Notes under the pieces: generated by a model | The model's database searches: none | The model's input: only the letters and a program-made list of their open reading frames with translations | What the model was told of the DNA's origin: nothing | NCBI RefSeq assembly: GCF_026340095.1 | Contig: NZ_JAPEPO010000001.1 | Coordinates: 6,286,001-6,350,000 of the forward strand | Source: Streptomyces sp. NBC_01446 | Lineage (GTDB): Bacteria > Actinomycetota > Actinomycetes > Streptomycetales > Streptomycetaceae | DNA: 64,000 nt | Direction of reading: 5' to 3' | Program-made: the position numbers and the translations under genes | Part shown: positions 43,416-52,046 of the stretch, piece by piece | How the letters are laid out: every line of letters begins with the position of its first letter | How positions within the stretch are numbered: position 1 is the first letter of the stretch

Positions 43416-44810
43416 TCATACGCCCTGGCTGACCGAGCTCATGTTGAAGTCCGGCACCCGCAGGGCGGGCATCGCAGCCCTAGTGAACCAGTCGCTCCAC
43501 TCCCTGGGCAGCGTCTTTTCCGTCCGCCCGGCCTCCACCGCGCGCCCCAGCAGGTCGACGGGCGACTCGTTGAACCGGAAGTTGTTCACCTCGCCCACCA
43601 CCTCGCCGTCCTCCACGAGGTACACCCCGTCCCGGGTCAGACCGGTCAGCAGCAGCGTCGCCGGATCGACCTCGCGGATGTACCAGAGGCAGGTCAGGAG
43701 CAGCCCGCGCCCGGTGGCCGCGACCATCTCGTCCAGGGAACGGTCCTCGCCCCCGTCCAGGATCAGGTTGTCGATCGCCGGCGCCACCGGGAGACCGGTG
43801 AGGCCCGCGCTGTGCCGGGTCGTCGCCAGATGGGCCAGCTCGCCCTCGCGCACCCAGTCCGTCGCCGTCAGCGGCAGCCCGTTGTCGAACACGGAGGCGC
43901 TGTCGCCCGAGGCGTGCGCGAGGACGAACGGCGCCGACTCCAGGCCCGGCTCGTTCGGGTCGCTGCGCAGTGTCAGCGGGAGCTCGGTCAGCCGCTCGCC
44001 GACGCGCGTGCCGCCGCCCGGCCTGCTGAAGACGGTCCGGCCCTCGGCGGCGTCCCGGGCCGCGGACGACCACAGCTGGTAGATCAGCAGGTCGGCGACC
44101 GCGGTCGGCGGCAGGAGCGTCTCGTAACGGCCCGCGGGCAGCTCGATGCGGCGGCGCGCCCAGTCGAGGCGCTGCGCCAGCTCGGCGTCGAGCGCGCCCG
44201 GGTCGACGTCCTTGAAGTCGCGCGTCGAGCGCCCCGCCCAGGCCGAGCGCGTCCGGTCCGGGGACTTCGCGTTCACCTCCAGCGTCCCGTTCGGCTGGTC
44301 GTGCCGCAGGCGCAGGCCCGTCGACGTACCGAGATAGCTGGAGACGAGCTCATGGTTGGCGAAGCCGTACAGCTCACGGCCTCCCGCGTGGGCGCGGGCG
44401 AACGACTCGCCCAGGGCCGGGGCGAAGTCCGCGAAGACGGCCGACGAGGTCTCGGCGGGCGCGTCCGTGAAGTCGGGGGAGTGCGGCACCGCGGAGACCA
44501 GCGGCCCGGCGTCCTCGGCGGGCGCCGCGCCCCGGGCGGCGGCCTCGGCGGCCCGCACCAGTGGTTCCAGGTCGTCCGTGGTCACGGCCGAGCGGGAGAC
44601 GACCCCGGAGGCGGTGCCCTCCTTGCCGTCGACGGTCGCGATGACCGTGAGGGTGCGCCCGCGCGTGACCCCGTTCGTGGTGAGCGCGTTGCCCGCCCAG
44701 CGCAGATTGGCGGTGGACTGCTCGTCGGCGATGACCACGCAGCCGTCGGCCGTGGACAGTTCGAGGGCACGCTCGACGATCTCGTGCGGCTTGTTCGTAC
44801 GAGGGCTCAT
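43416..44810 (-). CDS. TldE/PmbA-type metallopeptidase subunit
   Basis: 464 residues of the PmbA/TldD family. It lacks the HExxxH zinc site, as expected for the TldE partner. Family stretches are NLRWAGNALTTNGVTRGRTL, VFADFAPALGESFARAHAGG and LWYIREVDPATLLLTGLTRDG. The ATG overlaps the TldD stop (ATGA). The TldD/TldE heterodimer degrades unfolded peptides and processes some RiPPs; no RiPP gene is visible here. Confidence 0.93.
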   Translation of the reverse strand: MSPRTNKPHEIVERALELSTADGCVVIADEQSTANLRWAGNALTTNGVTRGRTLTVIATVDGKEGTASGVVSRSAVTTDDLEPLVRAAEAAARGAAPAEDAGPLVSAVPHSPDFTDAPAETSSAVFADFAPALGESFARAHAGGRELYGFANHELVSSYLGTSTGLRLRHDQPNGTLEVNAKSPDRTRSAWAGRSTRDFKDVDPGALDAELAQRLDWARRRIELPAGRYETLLPPTAVADLLIYQLWSSAARDAAEGRTVFSRPGGGTRVGERLTELPLTLRSDPNEPGLESAPFVLAHASGDSASVFDNGLPLTATDWVREGELAHLATTRHSAGLTGLPVAPAIDNLILDGGEDRSLDEMVAATGRGLLLTCLWYIREVDPATLLLTGLTRDGVYLVEDGEVVGEVNNFRFNESPVDLLGRAVEAGRTEKTLPREWSDWFTRAAMPALRVPDFNMSSVSQGV

Positions 44811-46330
44811 CGACCCGCCTCCTGCGTGGTGTTCAGAATGTTCACGCCCTTGAAGAGGGCGGACGGGCAGCCGTGCGACACCGCGGCGACCTGCCCGGGC
44901 TGGGCCTTTCCGCAGTTGAACGCGCCGCCCAGCACGTACGTCTGCGGGCCGCCGACCGCCGCCATCGAACCCCAGAAGTCGGTGGTCGTGGCCTGGTAGG
45001 CGACATCGCGCAGCTGTCCGGCGAGCCGGCCGTTCTCGATGCGGTAGAAGCGCTGCCCCGTGAACTGGAAGTTGTAGCGCTGCATGTCGATCGACCAGGA
45101 ACGGTCGCCGACGACGTAGATCCCGCGGTCGACGCCCCCGATCAGGTCCTCGGTCGACAGGCCGCCCGGGTCCGGCCGGAGCGACACGTTCGCCATGCGC
45201 TGTACGGGCACATGGCCGGGAGAGTCCGCGTACGCGCAGCCGTTCGACCGGTCGAAGCCCGTCAGCTTCGCGATGCGGCGGTCCAGCTGATAGCCGACGA
45301 GCGTCCCGTCCCTGACCAGGTCCCAGGACTGCCCGGCCACGCCCTCGTCGTCGTACCCGATGGTCGCGAGGCCGTGCTCGGCGGTGCGGTCACCCGTCAC
45401 GTTCATGATCTCGGAGCCGTACCTGAGCTTGCCGAGCTGGTCGAACGTGGCGAAGGACGTGCCCGCGTACGCCGCCTCGTAGCCGAGCGCCCGGTCGAGT
45501 TCGGTCGCGTGGCCGATGGACTCGTGGATGGTCAGCCACAGGTTGGACGGGTCGACCACGAGGTCGTACAGGCCCGCCTCGACGCTGGGCGCCCGCATCT
45601 TCTCGGCGAGCAGCTCCGGGATCTCGGCCAGCTCGCGGTCCCAGTCCCAGCCGGTCCCGGTGAGGTACTCCCAGCCCCGGCCCACCGGCGGCGCAAGCGT
45701 CCGCATGGAATCGAACTCGCCGCTCGAACCGTCCACGGCGACCGCCGTCAGCTGCGGATGCAGCCGCACCCGCTGCTGCGTCGTCACCGTCCCCGCCGTG
45801 TCGGCGTAGAACTTGTTCTCGTGCACGGTGAGCAGCGAGGCGTCCACATGGTCGACGCCGTTCGCACCGAGCAGCCGCGCACTCCAGTCGGCGAGCAGCC
45901 CGGCCTTCTCCTCGTCCGGCACGGAGAACGGATCGATCTCGTACGAGGACACCCACGTCCGGTCCTCGTGCACCGGCTCGGGGGCCAGCTCCACTCTCTC
46001 GTCCGAACCCGCGGCCTTGATCACCTGGGCCGACAGCTTCGCCATCGCGACGGCCTGCGAGGCCACCTTCGCGGCCGCGTCCATCGTCAGATCCACGCCC
46101 GACGCGAAGCCCCATGTGCCGCCGTGTACGACCCGCACCGCGTACCCGAGGTCCGTGGTGTCCGACGAGCCCGCGGGCCGCGCGTCCCGCAGCCGCCGCT
46201 CCGCGCTGCGCACCCGCTCCAGGCGGAAGTCCGCGTGGTCGGCGCCGAGAGCCCGCGCGCGGGCCAGCGCGGCATCGGCGAGGGCCCGCAGCGGCAGCGC
46301 CGTGAAGGCTTCATCGATCGAATGGGGCAC
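44807..46330 (-). CDS. TldD-type metallopeptidase subunit
   Basis: 507 residues with the zinc motif HESIGHATELDRALG and a third ligand region near the C terminus (VGGPQTYVLGGAFNCGKAQP). The N-terminal domain includes FRLERVRSAERRLRDARPA. The GTG at 46330 (PHSIDEAF) follows GGGAGAAC; the open frame upstream is unrelated. It is translationally coupled to TldE. Confidence 0.94.
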   Translation of the reverse strand: MPHSIDEAFTALPLRALADAALARARALGADHADFRLERVRSAERRLRDARPAGSSDTTDLGYAVRVVHGGTWGFASGVDLTMDAAAKVASQAVAMAKLSAQVIKAAGSDERVELAPEPVHEDRTWVSSYEIDPFSVPDEEKAGLLADWSARLLGANGVDHVDASLLTVHENKFYADTAGTVTTQQRVRLHPQLTAVAVDGSSGEFDSMRTLAPPVGRGWEYLTGTGWDWDRELAEIPELLAEKMRAPSVEAGLYDLVVDPSNLWLTIHESIGHATELDRALGYEAAYAGTSFATFDQLGKLRYGSEIMNVTGDRTAEHGLATIGYDDEGVAGQSWDLVRDGTLVGYQLDRRIAKLTGFDRSNGCAYADSPGHVPVQRMANVSLRPDPGGLSTEDLIGGVDRGIYVVGDRSWSIDMQRYNFQFTGQRFYRIENGRLAGQLRDVAYQATTTDFWGSMAAVGGPQTYVLGGAFNCGKAQPGQVAAVSHGCPSALFKGVNILNTTQEAGR

Positions 46331-46575
46331 GGATGTTCTCCCTGCTGTCGGAGGCGCTGTCGCCAGTGCTGTCAGGAGCCTCGGGCACCCGGCCGCTCCC
46401 GGGTACGGGCACCGGTCAGCCCCGATCATGTCGCGTCGGCGGGCCTCGCGGCCACACTTTTCTGTAGGGACCCGACAGCGACTGTCCGGCGCCACTGTCG
46501 GTGGTCGATTCTCCGTATCCAGGGCGGTACCGATAGGTTTTCGAGGTACCAGACCGCTATCGAAAGGGTGATCCG

Positions 46576-47292
46576 TTGAGCCGCTCGGTTCTCGTCACCG
46601 GAGGAAACCGGGGCATCGGCCTCGCCATCGCCCGTGCGTTCGCCGACGCCGGCGACAAGGTCGCGATCACATACCGCTCGGGCGACGCCGCCGAGCTGGA
46701 GAAGGCCGGCTTCCTCGCCGTCAAGTGCGACATCACCGACAGCGAGCAGGTGGAGCAGGCCTACAAGGAGATCGAGGAGAAGCACGGTCCCGTCGAGGTC
46801 CTCGTGGCCAACGCCGGCGTCACCAAGGACCAGCTCCTCATGCGCATGTCCGAGGACGACTTCACGTCGGTCCTCGACACCAACCTCACCGGCACCTTCC
46901 GGGTCGTGAAGCGTGCCAACCGCGGCATGCTGCGCGCCAAGAAGGGCCGCGTCGTACTCATCTCCTCCGTGGTCGGCCTGCTCGGCTCCGCGGGACAGGC
47001 GAACTACGCCGCGTCGAAGGCGGGTCTGGTCGGTTTCGCGCGCTCCCTCGCCCGTGAGCTCGGGTCGCGCAACCTCACTTTCAACGTCGTCGCGCCCGGT
47101 TTCGTCGACACCGACATGACCAAGGCGCTCACCGACGAGCAGCGCGAGGGCATCGTGAAGCAGGTGCCCCTCGGCCGCTACGCGCAGCCCGAGGAGATCG
47201 CCGCGACGGTGCGGTTCCTCGCCTCGGACGACGCCTCGTACATCACTGGAGCCGTCATTCCCGTCGACGGCGGATTGGGCATGGGTCACTGA
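46576..47292 (+). CDS. fabG: 3-oxoacyl-[acyl-carrier-protein] reductase
   Basis: 238 residues. It has the complete SDR machinery: TGGNRGIG, ANAG, the Ser in LISSVVG, YAASK and the FabG-type end GAVIPVDGGLGMGH. It reduces 3-oxoacyl-ACP in type II fatty acid synthesis. It starts with TTG at 46576 after AAAGGGTG. The fabI gene follows after 5 bases, an arrangement shared with the mabA-inhA operon of mycobacteria. Confidence 0.94.
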   Translation: MSRSVLVTGGNRGIGLAIARAFADAGDKVAITYRSGDAAELEKAGFLAVKCDITDSEQVEQAYKEIEEKHGPVEVLVANAGVTKDQLLMRMSEDDFTSVLDTNLTGTFRVVKRANRGMLRAKKGRVVLISSVVGLLGSAGQANYAASKAGLVGFARSLARELGSRNLTFNVVAPGFVDTDMTKALTDEQREGIVKQVPLGRYAQPEEIAATVRFLASDDASYITGAVIPVDGGLGMGH

Positions 47293-47297
47293 TCACC

Positions 47298-48065
47298 ATG
47301 AGTGGAATTCTCGAGGGCAAGCGCGTCCTGATCACCGGTGTGCTGATGGAGTCCTCCATCGCCTTCCACGCCGCGAAGCTGGCCCAGGAGCAGGGTGCGG
47401 AGATCATCCTCACCGCGTTCCCGCGGCCCACGCTGACCGAGCGCATTGCCAAGAAGCTCCCCAAGCCCACCAAGGTCATCGAGCTCGACGTCACCAACGA
47501 CGAGCACCTCGGCCGCCTCGCCGAGCTCGTCGGCGAGGAGCTCGGCGGCCTCGACGGCGTCGTGCACTCCATCGGCTTCGCGCCGCAGGACGCCCTCGGC
47601 GGCAACTTCCTCAACACCCCGTTCGAGTCGGTCGCCACGGCCATGCACGTCTCCGCCTTCTCCCTGAAGTCGCTGACCATGGCCTGCCTGCCGCTGATGC
47701 AGAACGGCGGCTCGGTCGTCGGCCTCACCTTCGACGCCCAGTACGCCTGGCCGCAGTATGACTGGATGGGCCCGGCCAAGGCCGCCCTCGAGGCCACCAA
47801 CCGGTACCTCGCGCGTGACCTCGGCAAGCAGAACGTCCGCTCGAACCTCATCTCGGCCGGCCCGATCGGCTCCATGGCCGCCAAGTCCATCCCGGGCTTC
47901 GGCGAGCTGGCCGCCGTCTGGGACGACCGCGCTCCGCTGGAGTGGGACCTCAAGGACCCGGAGCCGGCCGGCAAGGGCATCGTCGCCCTGTTGAGCGACT
48001 GGTTCCCGAAGACCACCGGCGAGATCATCCACGTCGACGGCGGTCTGCACGCGATCGGCGCCTGA
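47298..48065 (+). CDS. fabI: Enoyl-[acyl-carrier-protein] reductase (NADH)
   Basis: 255 residues, FabI/InhA type. Marks are LITGVLMESSIAFHAAKLAQ at the nucleotide site, VVHSIGFAP, and the active-site Tyr and Lys spaced by six in YDWMGPAK, with NLISAGPI(G)SMAAKS. It catalyses the last reduction of each elongation cycle and is the target of triclosan or isoniazid-type inhibitors in relatives. It is cotranscribed with fabG. Confidence 0.95.
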   Translation: MSGILEGKRVLITGVLMESSIAFHAAKLAQEQGAEIILTAFPRPTLTERIAKKLPKPTKVIELDVTNDEHLGRLAELVGEELGGLDGVVHSIGFAPQDALGGNFLNTPFESVATAMHVSAFSLKSLTMACLPLMQNGGSVVGLTFDAQYAWPQYDWMGPAKAALEATNRYLARDLGKQNVRSNLISAGPIGSMAAKSIPGFGELAAVWDDRAPLEWDLKDPEPAGKGIVALLSDWFPKTTGEIIHVDGGLHAIGA

Positions 48066-48081
48066 TCACCCGTACGTGGCC

Positions 48082-48120
48082 GACGCCCCGTTCCCCGCAC
48101 TGCGCGGGGGGCGGGGCGTC
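48082..48120 (+). terminator. Terminator after fabI
   Basis: GACGCCCCGTTCCCCGC pairs with GCGGGGGGCGGGGCGTC around a 5-base loop, a 17-bp stem including two G-U pairs. It starts 17 bases past the fabI stop. Confidence 0.88.
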
Positions 48121-48218
48121 ACCCGTTCGGCCCACCGGCCGGGCGGGCGCGCGGGGTGGGCACGCAGGCTGAGAAGGCGTTCGTTCCCCCTCTCCCGTAC
48201 GGCCGAGGAGGTCCCTTT

Positions 48219-48596
48219 GTGCGCCATTTCCAGCGCAGTGCCCAGGTACTCGCAGCTCTCGTACTCCTCTTCGCGGTGCCGTACGACGCCGCTTCCCATT
48301 CCGCCCGGACCGCGCCCCACGCGCGCGTGGCCGACGGCGGGGACGACCGCAGGACCGAACCCTTCGGAGCGGACTGCCGGGTGACCGTCTCCGGTTCGGA
48401 CGTGACGGCGTACTGCCACAACCCGTATCCGGCGACCGACGCGGTCAGCCTGCACGTCGAGTGCGACCGTTGGTGGGACATAGACAGCGACGGCGGGCTG
48501 GTTCCGGCCGAGGCCGCCGAGACCGTGCGGCTCACCGGCCGGTGCTGGAAAGAGGTCCGCTCGGCCTGGATCAGCCACGCCAGGGTCGACGACTGA
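48219..48596 (+). CDS. Small secreted protein, unknown function
   Basis: 125 residues. It has a signal peptide (VRHFQRSAQVLAALVLLFAV) with a possible cleavage site near the AAS/SARTA stretch. The mature protein is about 95 residues with four cysteines (CRV, YCHN, ECD, RCWK) that probably form two disulfides, and it is Trp/Asp-rich at the end. I recognise no family. The GTG at 48219 follows GAGGAG. Confidence 0.8.
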   Translation: MRHFQRSAQVLAALVLLFAVPYDAASHSARTAPHARVADGGDDRRTEPFGADCRVTVSGSDVTAYCHNPYPATDAVSLHVECDRWWDIDSDGGLVPAEAAETVRLTGRCWKEVRSAWISHARVDD

Positions 48597-48624
48597 GCGC
48601 CGGGCCCGGGCCTGGGTTCTCGGC

Positions 48625-49308
48625 CTACTGAGTGGCGGACGGGATCGGCAGGCACAGGAACGGATAGCGCGCCGCCTCGGCGGCGGCCGCCTCCGCGTCA
48701 CCGACCCGGATCGCGTCGAGCAGACCCGTGTGGTCCATGTGGTTCTCGGGCGTCAGCTCCTCGCCCACATCCACGCGCAGGACGTCCCGCAGGACCTCAC
48801 CGAGGTCCGCGTACATCGCCGTCATGACGTCGTTGTGCGAGGCGGCCACGACCGCCAGGTGGAAGGTCGCGTCGGCCGCCACGAACGCCTCCGCGTCGCC
48901 CGACGCCCAGGCGTCCTCGCGGCGCACCATCAGCGCGTCGAGCTGCTTGAGGTCGCGTTCGGTACGACGCTGCGCGGCGAGGCTCGCGGCGCTGGACTCC
49001 AGGGTCGAGCGCAGCTCGGCGATGTGCCGGGGGTCGGCGTCGGCGAACCTGCGCTGCATCACGCCCGCCAGCTCGCTGGTCGCGACGACGTAGGTGCCCG
49101 ACCCCTGCCGGATGTCGAGCAGGCCGTTGTGGGCGAGTGCGCGCACGGCCTCGCGCACCGTGTTGCGCGCGACGCCGAGCTGCTCGACCAGCTCGGGCTC
49201 GGTCGGGATGCGGGAGCCCACCGGCCACTCGCCCGACGAGATCTGGGCGCGCAGCTCGGCGATGACCTGTTCGGAGAGAGCCGAGCGCCTGGGGGAGGTC
49301 AGCGGCAT
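48625..49308 (-). CDS. GntR family regulator, FadR (FCD) subgroup
   Basis: 227 residues. The winged HTH is at about 12-70 (LSEQVIAELRAQISSGEWPV, GVARNTVREAVRALAHNGLL, RQGSGTYV), followed by a helical FCD ligand domain with probable metal-binding histidines (FHLAVVAASHN, and ENHMDHTGLL). It is divergent from the MFS gene, with palindromes in between. It probably represses the exporter and itself. Confidence 0.92.
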   Translation of the reverse strand: MPLTSPRRSALSEQVIAELRAQISSGEWPVGSRIPTEPELVEQLGVARNTVREAVRALAHNGLLDIRQGSGTYVVATSELAGVMQRRFADADPRHIAELRSTLESSAASLAAQRRTERDLKQLDALMVRREDAWASGDAEAFVAADATFHLAVVAASHNDVMTAMYADLGEVLRDVLRVDVGEELTPENHMDHTGLLDAIRVGDAEAAAAEAARYPFLCLPIPSATQ

Positions 49309-49396
49309 GACGGTCCTTGGTGCGATGTCCGGGGCGAACCGGGGCGGGCAGAAACGGGGCGCGGGCGTGGTGGCCGCGCCAAGTGTGACGCAATCC

Positions 49397-49430
49397 GATT
49401 GGACACCCAATCATCCCATGATTCTAAGAT
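49397..49430 (+). promoter_or_regulatory. Operator palindromes and -10 of a leaderless MFS transcript
   Basis: GATTGG-ACAC-CCAATC (49397-49412) is a perfect 16-base palindrome. It overlaps ATCAT-CCC-ATGAT (49410-49422). A -10 hexamer TAAGAT (49425-49430) follows, exactly 6 bases before the MFS ATG, implying a leaderless mRNA. A GntR dimer bound here would cover the promoter. Confidence 0.65.
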
Positions 49431-49436
49431 GGGGCC

Positions 49437-50720
49437 ATGGCCAGTGAGGAAACCCCGACGATGACACAGCCCCCGATACGGACCGCGAGCGCACCCGAGG
49501 CGAAAACAGCCCCCACGCGCGCGTGGGCCGTGCGCCTGATGATCGTGGGCATCGTCCTCGCGGCTCTGAACCTGCGCCCCGCCATCACCAGCCTCGGTGC
49601 CCTCCTCGAAGAGGTGCGCGACGGGCTCGGCATGAGCGGCAGCGTCGCCGGCCTCCTCACGTCCGTACCCCCGCTCTGTTTCGCGATCTTCGGAGTGATG
49701 GCGCCCCGGCTCGCCCGCCGCTTCGGCCCCGGCGCCGTGGTGTGCGCCGGCATGGCCGCGATCGCCGCCGGTCTGGTGATCCGCCCGTTCACCGGCAGCA
49801 CCGTCGGCTTCCTCGTCGCCAGCGGCCTCGCCCTCATGGGCATCGCGGTCAGCAACGTCCTCATGCCGGTGATCGTCAAGCGCTGGTTCCCCGACCGCGT
49901 GGGCTCCATGACCGGCCTCTACTCGATGGCCCTCGCGCTCGGCACCTCCCTCGCGGCGGCCGTGACCGTGCCCATGACGGACGCGCTCGGCGGCAACTGG
50001 AAGACCGGACTCGCCGTCTGGGCCGCTCTCGCCGTGGCCGCCGTCGTCCCGTGGGTCCCGCTCGTACGCGAACGGGGAGCCGAGGGCGGCACCACCGCCG
50101 GCACCTCGCAGCAGGACGACGGCCTGCGCATCACCCGCAGCCGCACCGCCTGGGCGCTCGCCGTCTTCTTCGGCCTCCAGGCCACCGCCGCCTACATCAC
50201 CATGGGCTGGATGGCCCAGATCTTCCGTGACGCCGGAGTCTCCGCCGGGACCGCGGGCGTGCTGCTCGCCGTCACCATGGCGATGGGCGTACCGCTCGCC
50301 TTCGTCATCCCCCGCCTCGCCACCCGGCTGCCCAGCCAGGGCCCCATCGTGGTCGCCCTCGGCGTGTGCGGACTCGCCGGTTACGCGGGCCTCTACCTCG
50401 CCCCGTCCGGTGGCGCCTGGGCGTGGGCCGTCCTCCTCGGCATCTCCAACTGCGCCTTCCCGCTCGCCCTGACGATGGTGGGCATGCGGGCGCGGACCGG
50501 CACGGGCGTCGCCAAGCTCTCCGCCTTCGCCCAGAGCACCGGCTACCTGATCTCCATCCCGGGGCCGCTGCTCGTCGGCGTGCTCTACCAGCACAGCGGC
50601 GGCTGGGGAGTCCCGATCGCGCTCATGGCGGCCCTGATGGTGCCGCAGATCGTGGTGGGCGTCATCGCGGGACGCAACCGTACGGTCGAGGACGAGGCCG
50701 CTCCGGCCGGCGCGGTCTGA
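49437..50720 (+). CDS. MFS transporter, CynX/NimT type
   Basis: 427 residues with 12 membrane helices. The signature LNLRPAITSLGALLEEVRDG in helix 1 is typical of the CynX/NimT (cyanate/nitroimidazole) branch, and the loop between helices 2 and 3 has ARRFG. The substrate is unknown. It is controlled by the divergent GntR protein by position and is followed by a 39-residue partner. There is no ribosome site, consistent with a leaderless start. Confidence 0.92.
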   Translation: MASEETPTMTQPPIRTASAPEAKTAPTRAWAVRLMIVGIVLAALNLRPAITSLGALLEEVRDGLGMSGSVAGLLTSVPPLCFAIFGVMAPRLARRFGPGAVVCAGMAAIAAGLVIRPFTGSTVGFLVASGLALMGIAVSNVLMPVIVKRWFPDRVGSMTGLYSMALALGTSLAAAVTVPMTDALGGNWKTGLAVWAALAVAAVVPWVPLVRERGAEGGTTAGTSQQDDGLRITRSRTAWALAVFFGLQATAAYITMGWMAQIFRDAGVSAGTAGVLLAVTMAMGVPLAFVIPRLATRLPSQGPIVVALGVCGLAGYAGLYLAPSGGAWAWAVLLGISNCAFPLALTMVGMRARTGTGVAKLSAFAQSTGYLISIPGPLLVGVLYQHSGGWGVPIALMAALMVPQIVVGVIAGRNRTVEDEAAPAGAV

Positions 50721-50779
50721 CGTCCGCCGGTGCCCACCCCGGCTCCCGGAGCCGAGGCAAAGGGTGCGAGACTGACCGC

Positions 50780-50899
50780 ATGTCGCCTGTGCTCGACCCG
50801 AACCCCCAGAATGGCCAGAAGAAGCTCCTCATCGTGCTCGGCTCGATGCTGGCCATCACCGTGATCATCGCGGTCATCGCCTCGATCGCCTCACCGTGA
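50780..50899 (+). CDS. SGM_5486 family transporter-associated small protein
   Basis: 39 residues: a polar start (MSPVLDPNPQNGQKK) and one membrane helix (LLIVLGSMLAITVIIAVIAS). This tiny protein is recurrently found next to MFS genes in Streptomyces and is, as I remember, named for that association. It lies 59 bases after the MFS stop and directly before a strong terminator, so it completes the transcription unit. Confidence 0.85.
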   Translation: MSPVLDPNPQNGQKKLLIVLGSMLAITVIIAVIASIASP

Positions 50900-50961
50900 C
50901 CATCGACGCCATCGGGACCGTCATCGCGGCACCGTGACGGCGGTCCCGATGGCGTCGATGG
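50900..50961 (+). terminator. Terminator after the MFS unit
   Basis: A perfect 21-bp stem (left arm from 50900 starting CCATCGACGCC, right arm ending GGCGTCGATGG at 50961) with a 20-base loop begins immediately after the 39-residue ORF. Confidence 0.88.
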
Positions 50962-51071
50962 CGGCCGGGGCTGGTGGGGCTAGCACCCCTAACCCCTAGG
51001 GGGTCAGTGTCAGGGTCAACTGGGTGGATCACCGGATGGGTTGAGGGCCCGGCCTTCCGTAAATTCGAGAT

Positions 51072-51344
51072 GTGACCGCGAGCACCGCGGACCACGGCAC
51101 CGAGCATCTCGATGACCCCGGAGGCGTCATGTCGGCCCCTACGCACACCCGGCCCCACCCGGCCCCGGCGGGCGGCGTCGACGTCAGACTCCCGTGGTGG
51201 GCGATCGCCCTGCCCGCGCTCACCTTCGCCGTACTCCTGCTCCTGATACTCAACCCGGCCGACGCGCACGCCGCGACCGGCGACCCGGCAGTCGGCCAGC
51301 TCCTCGACCGCATCCAGCAGGCGGTGCTGCACACGGCCCCGTGA
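51072..51344 (+). CDS. Small membrane protein, probably leaderless
   Basis: 90 residues with one membrane helix (about 42-61, WWAIALPALTFAVLLLLIL), a His/Pro-rich N terminus and an Ala-rich C terminus. A -10-like TAAATT (51060-51065) lies 6 bases before the GTG at 51072, the leaderless arrangement. An internal ATG at 51129 has GGAGG only 4 bases ahead. I recognise no family. Confidence 0.7.
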   Translation: MTASTADHGTEHLDDPGGVMSAPTHTRPHPAPAGGVDVRLPWWAIALPALTFAVLLLLILNPADAHAATGDPAVGQLLDRIQQAVLHTAP

Positions 51345-51429
51345 GCGGCCCGCAAGGCGCGTCACCCGTGCCGGTCGAGCGCTTCAACTCTCTGCGCCCC
51401 GTGGCCGGTTTCGTGCGAAGCTGGGACCC

Positions 51430-51948
51430 ATGAGCGTCGCAGAACCCCGCAGGATTGTCCTTTTCCGGCATGCGAAGGCGGACTGGCCCCAGGTCTCCGA
51501 CCACGAGAGGCCTCTCGCCGAGAGGGGCCGCAAGGACGCCCCCGTCGCCGGCCGCAAGCTCGCCGACTCCGGTATCGACCTCGACCTGGCCATCTGCTCG
51601 ACCTCCGCGAGGACCCGCGAGACGTGGAAGCTCGCCGTCCACGAGCTGCCCCACCGGCCGAGGACGGTGTACGAGGAGCGGGTCTACGAGGCCTCGCCCG
51701 GTGAGCTCATCGCCGTGCTGAACGAGACCCCGGACGACGTGCGGAGCGCGGTGCTGGTCGGCCACAACCCCGGGATCCAGGGGCTCGCCGACGTCCTCTC
51801 CGGGCAGGTCGAGGGCGACGCGGGGGAGCGGATGGCCCGGCGCGGCTTCCCGACCTCCGCCTTCGCGGTCCTGTCCTTCACCGGCCCCTGGAAGTCCCTC
51901 GAGCCGGGCACCGCCACCCTCCTCGACTACTGGGCGCCGTCCGAGTGA
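51430..51948 (+). CDS. SixA-type histidine phosphatase
   Basis: 172 residues of the histidine phosphatase superfamily. The RHG motif appears as FRHAKADW, with ERPLAERGRKDAP after it, SARTRET for the second arginine, and VGHNPGIQGL with the second catalytic His. SixA-like enzymes remove phosphate from His-phosphorylated proteins. The ATG at 51430 opens the frame. No phosphorelay partner is adjacent. Confidence 0.93.
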   Translation: MSVAEPRRIVLFRHAKADWPQVSDHERPLAERGRKDAPVAGRKLADSGIDLDLAICSTSARTRETWKLAVHELPHRPRTVYEERVYEASPGELIAVLNETPDDVRSAVLVGHNPGIQGLADVLSGQVEGDAGERMARRGFPTSAFAVLSFTGPWKSLEPGTATLLDYWAPSE

Positions 51949-51980
51949 CCCGTCGCCCGACGGCCGGCCCCTGATACGCC

Positions 51981-52017
51981 GGCGGGCCCCGGTACCGCAT
52001 GGGTACCGGGGCCCGCC
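51981..52017. terminator. Bidirectional terminator between sixA-like gene and serB
   Basis: GGCGGGCCCCGGTACC and its exact complement form a 16-bp stem with loop GCATG, between two convergent genes. Confidence 0.9.
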
Positions 52018-52046
52018 GCATCAGTGATCGTCCGCGTCGACCGGAA

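Noticed and set aside
43416..46330. A RiPP cluster around TldD/TldE
   Set aside because: No short precursor-like ORF or modification enzyme lies nearby; neighbours are tyrS and fabG.
46480..46545. CCGACAG..CTGTCGG repeats upstream of fabG as a regulator site
   Set aside because: The arms are short and variably spaced and match no regulator motif I know; I could not separate them from chance in GC-rich DNA.
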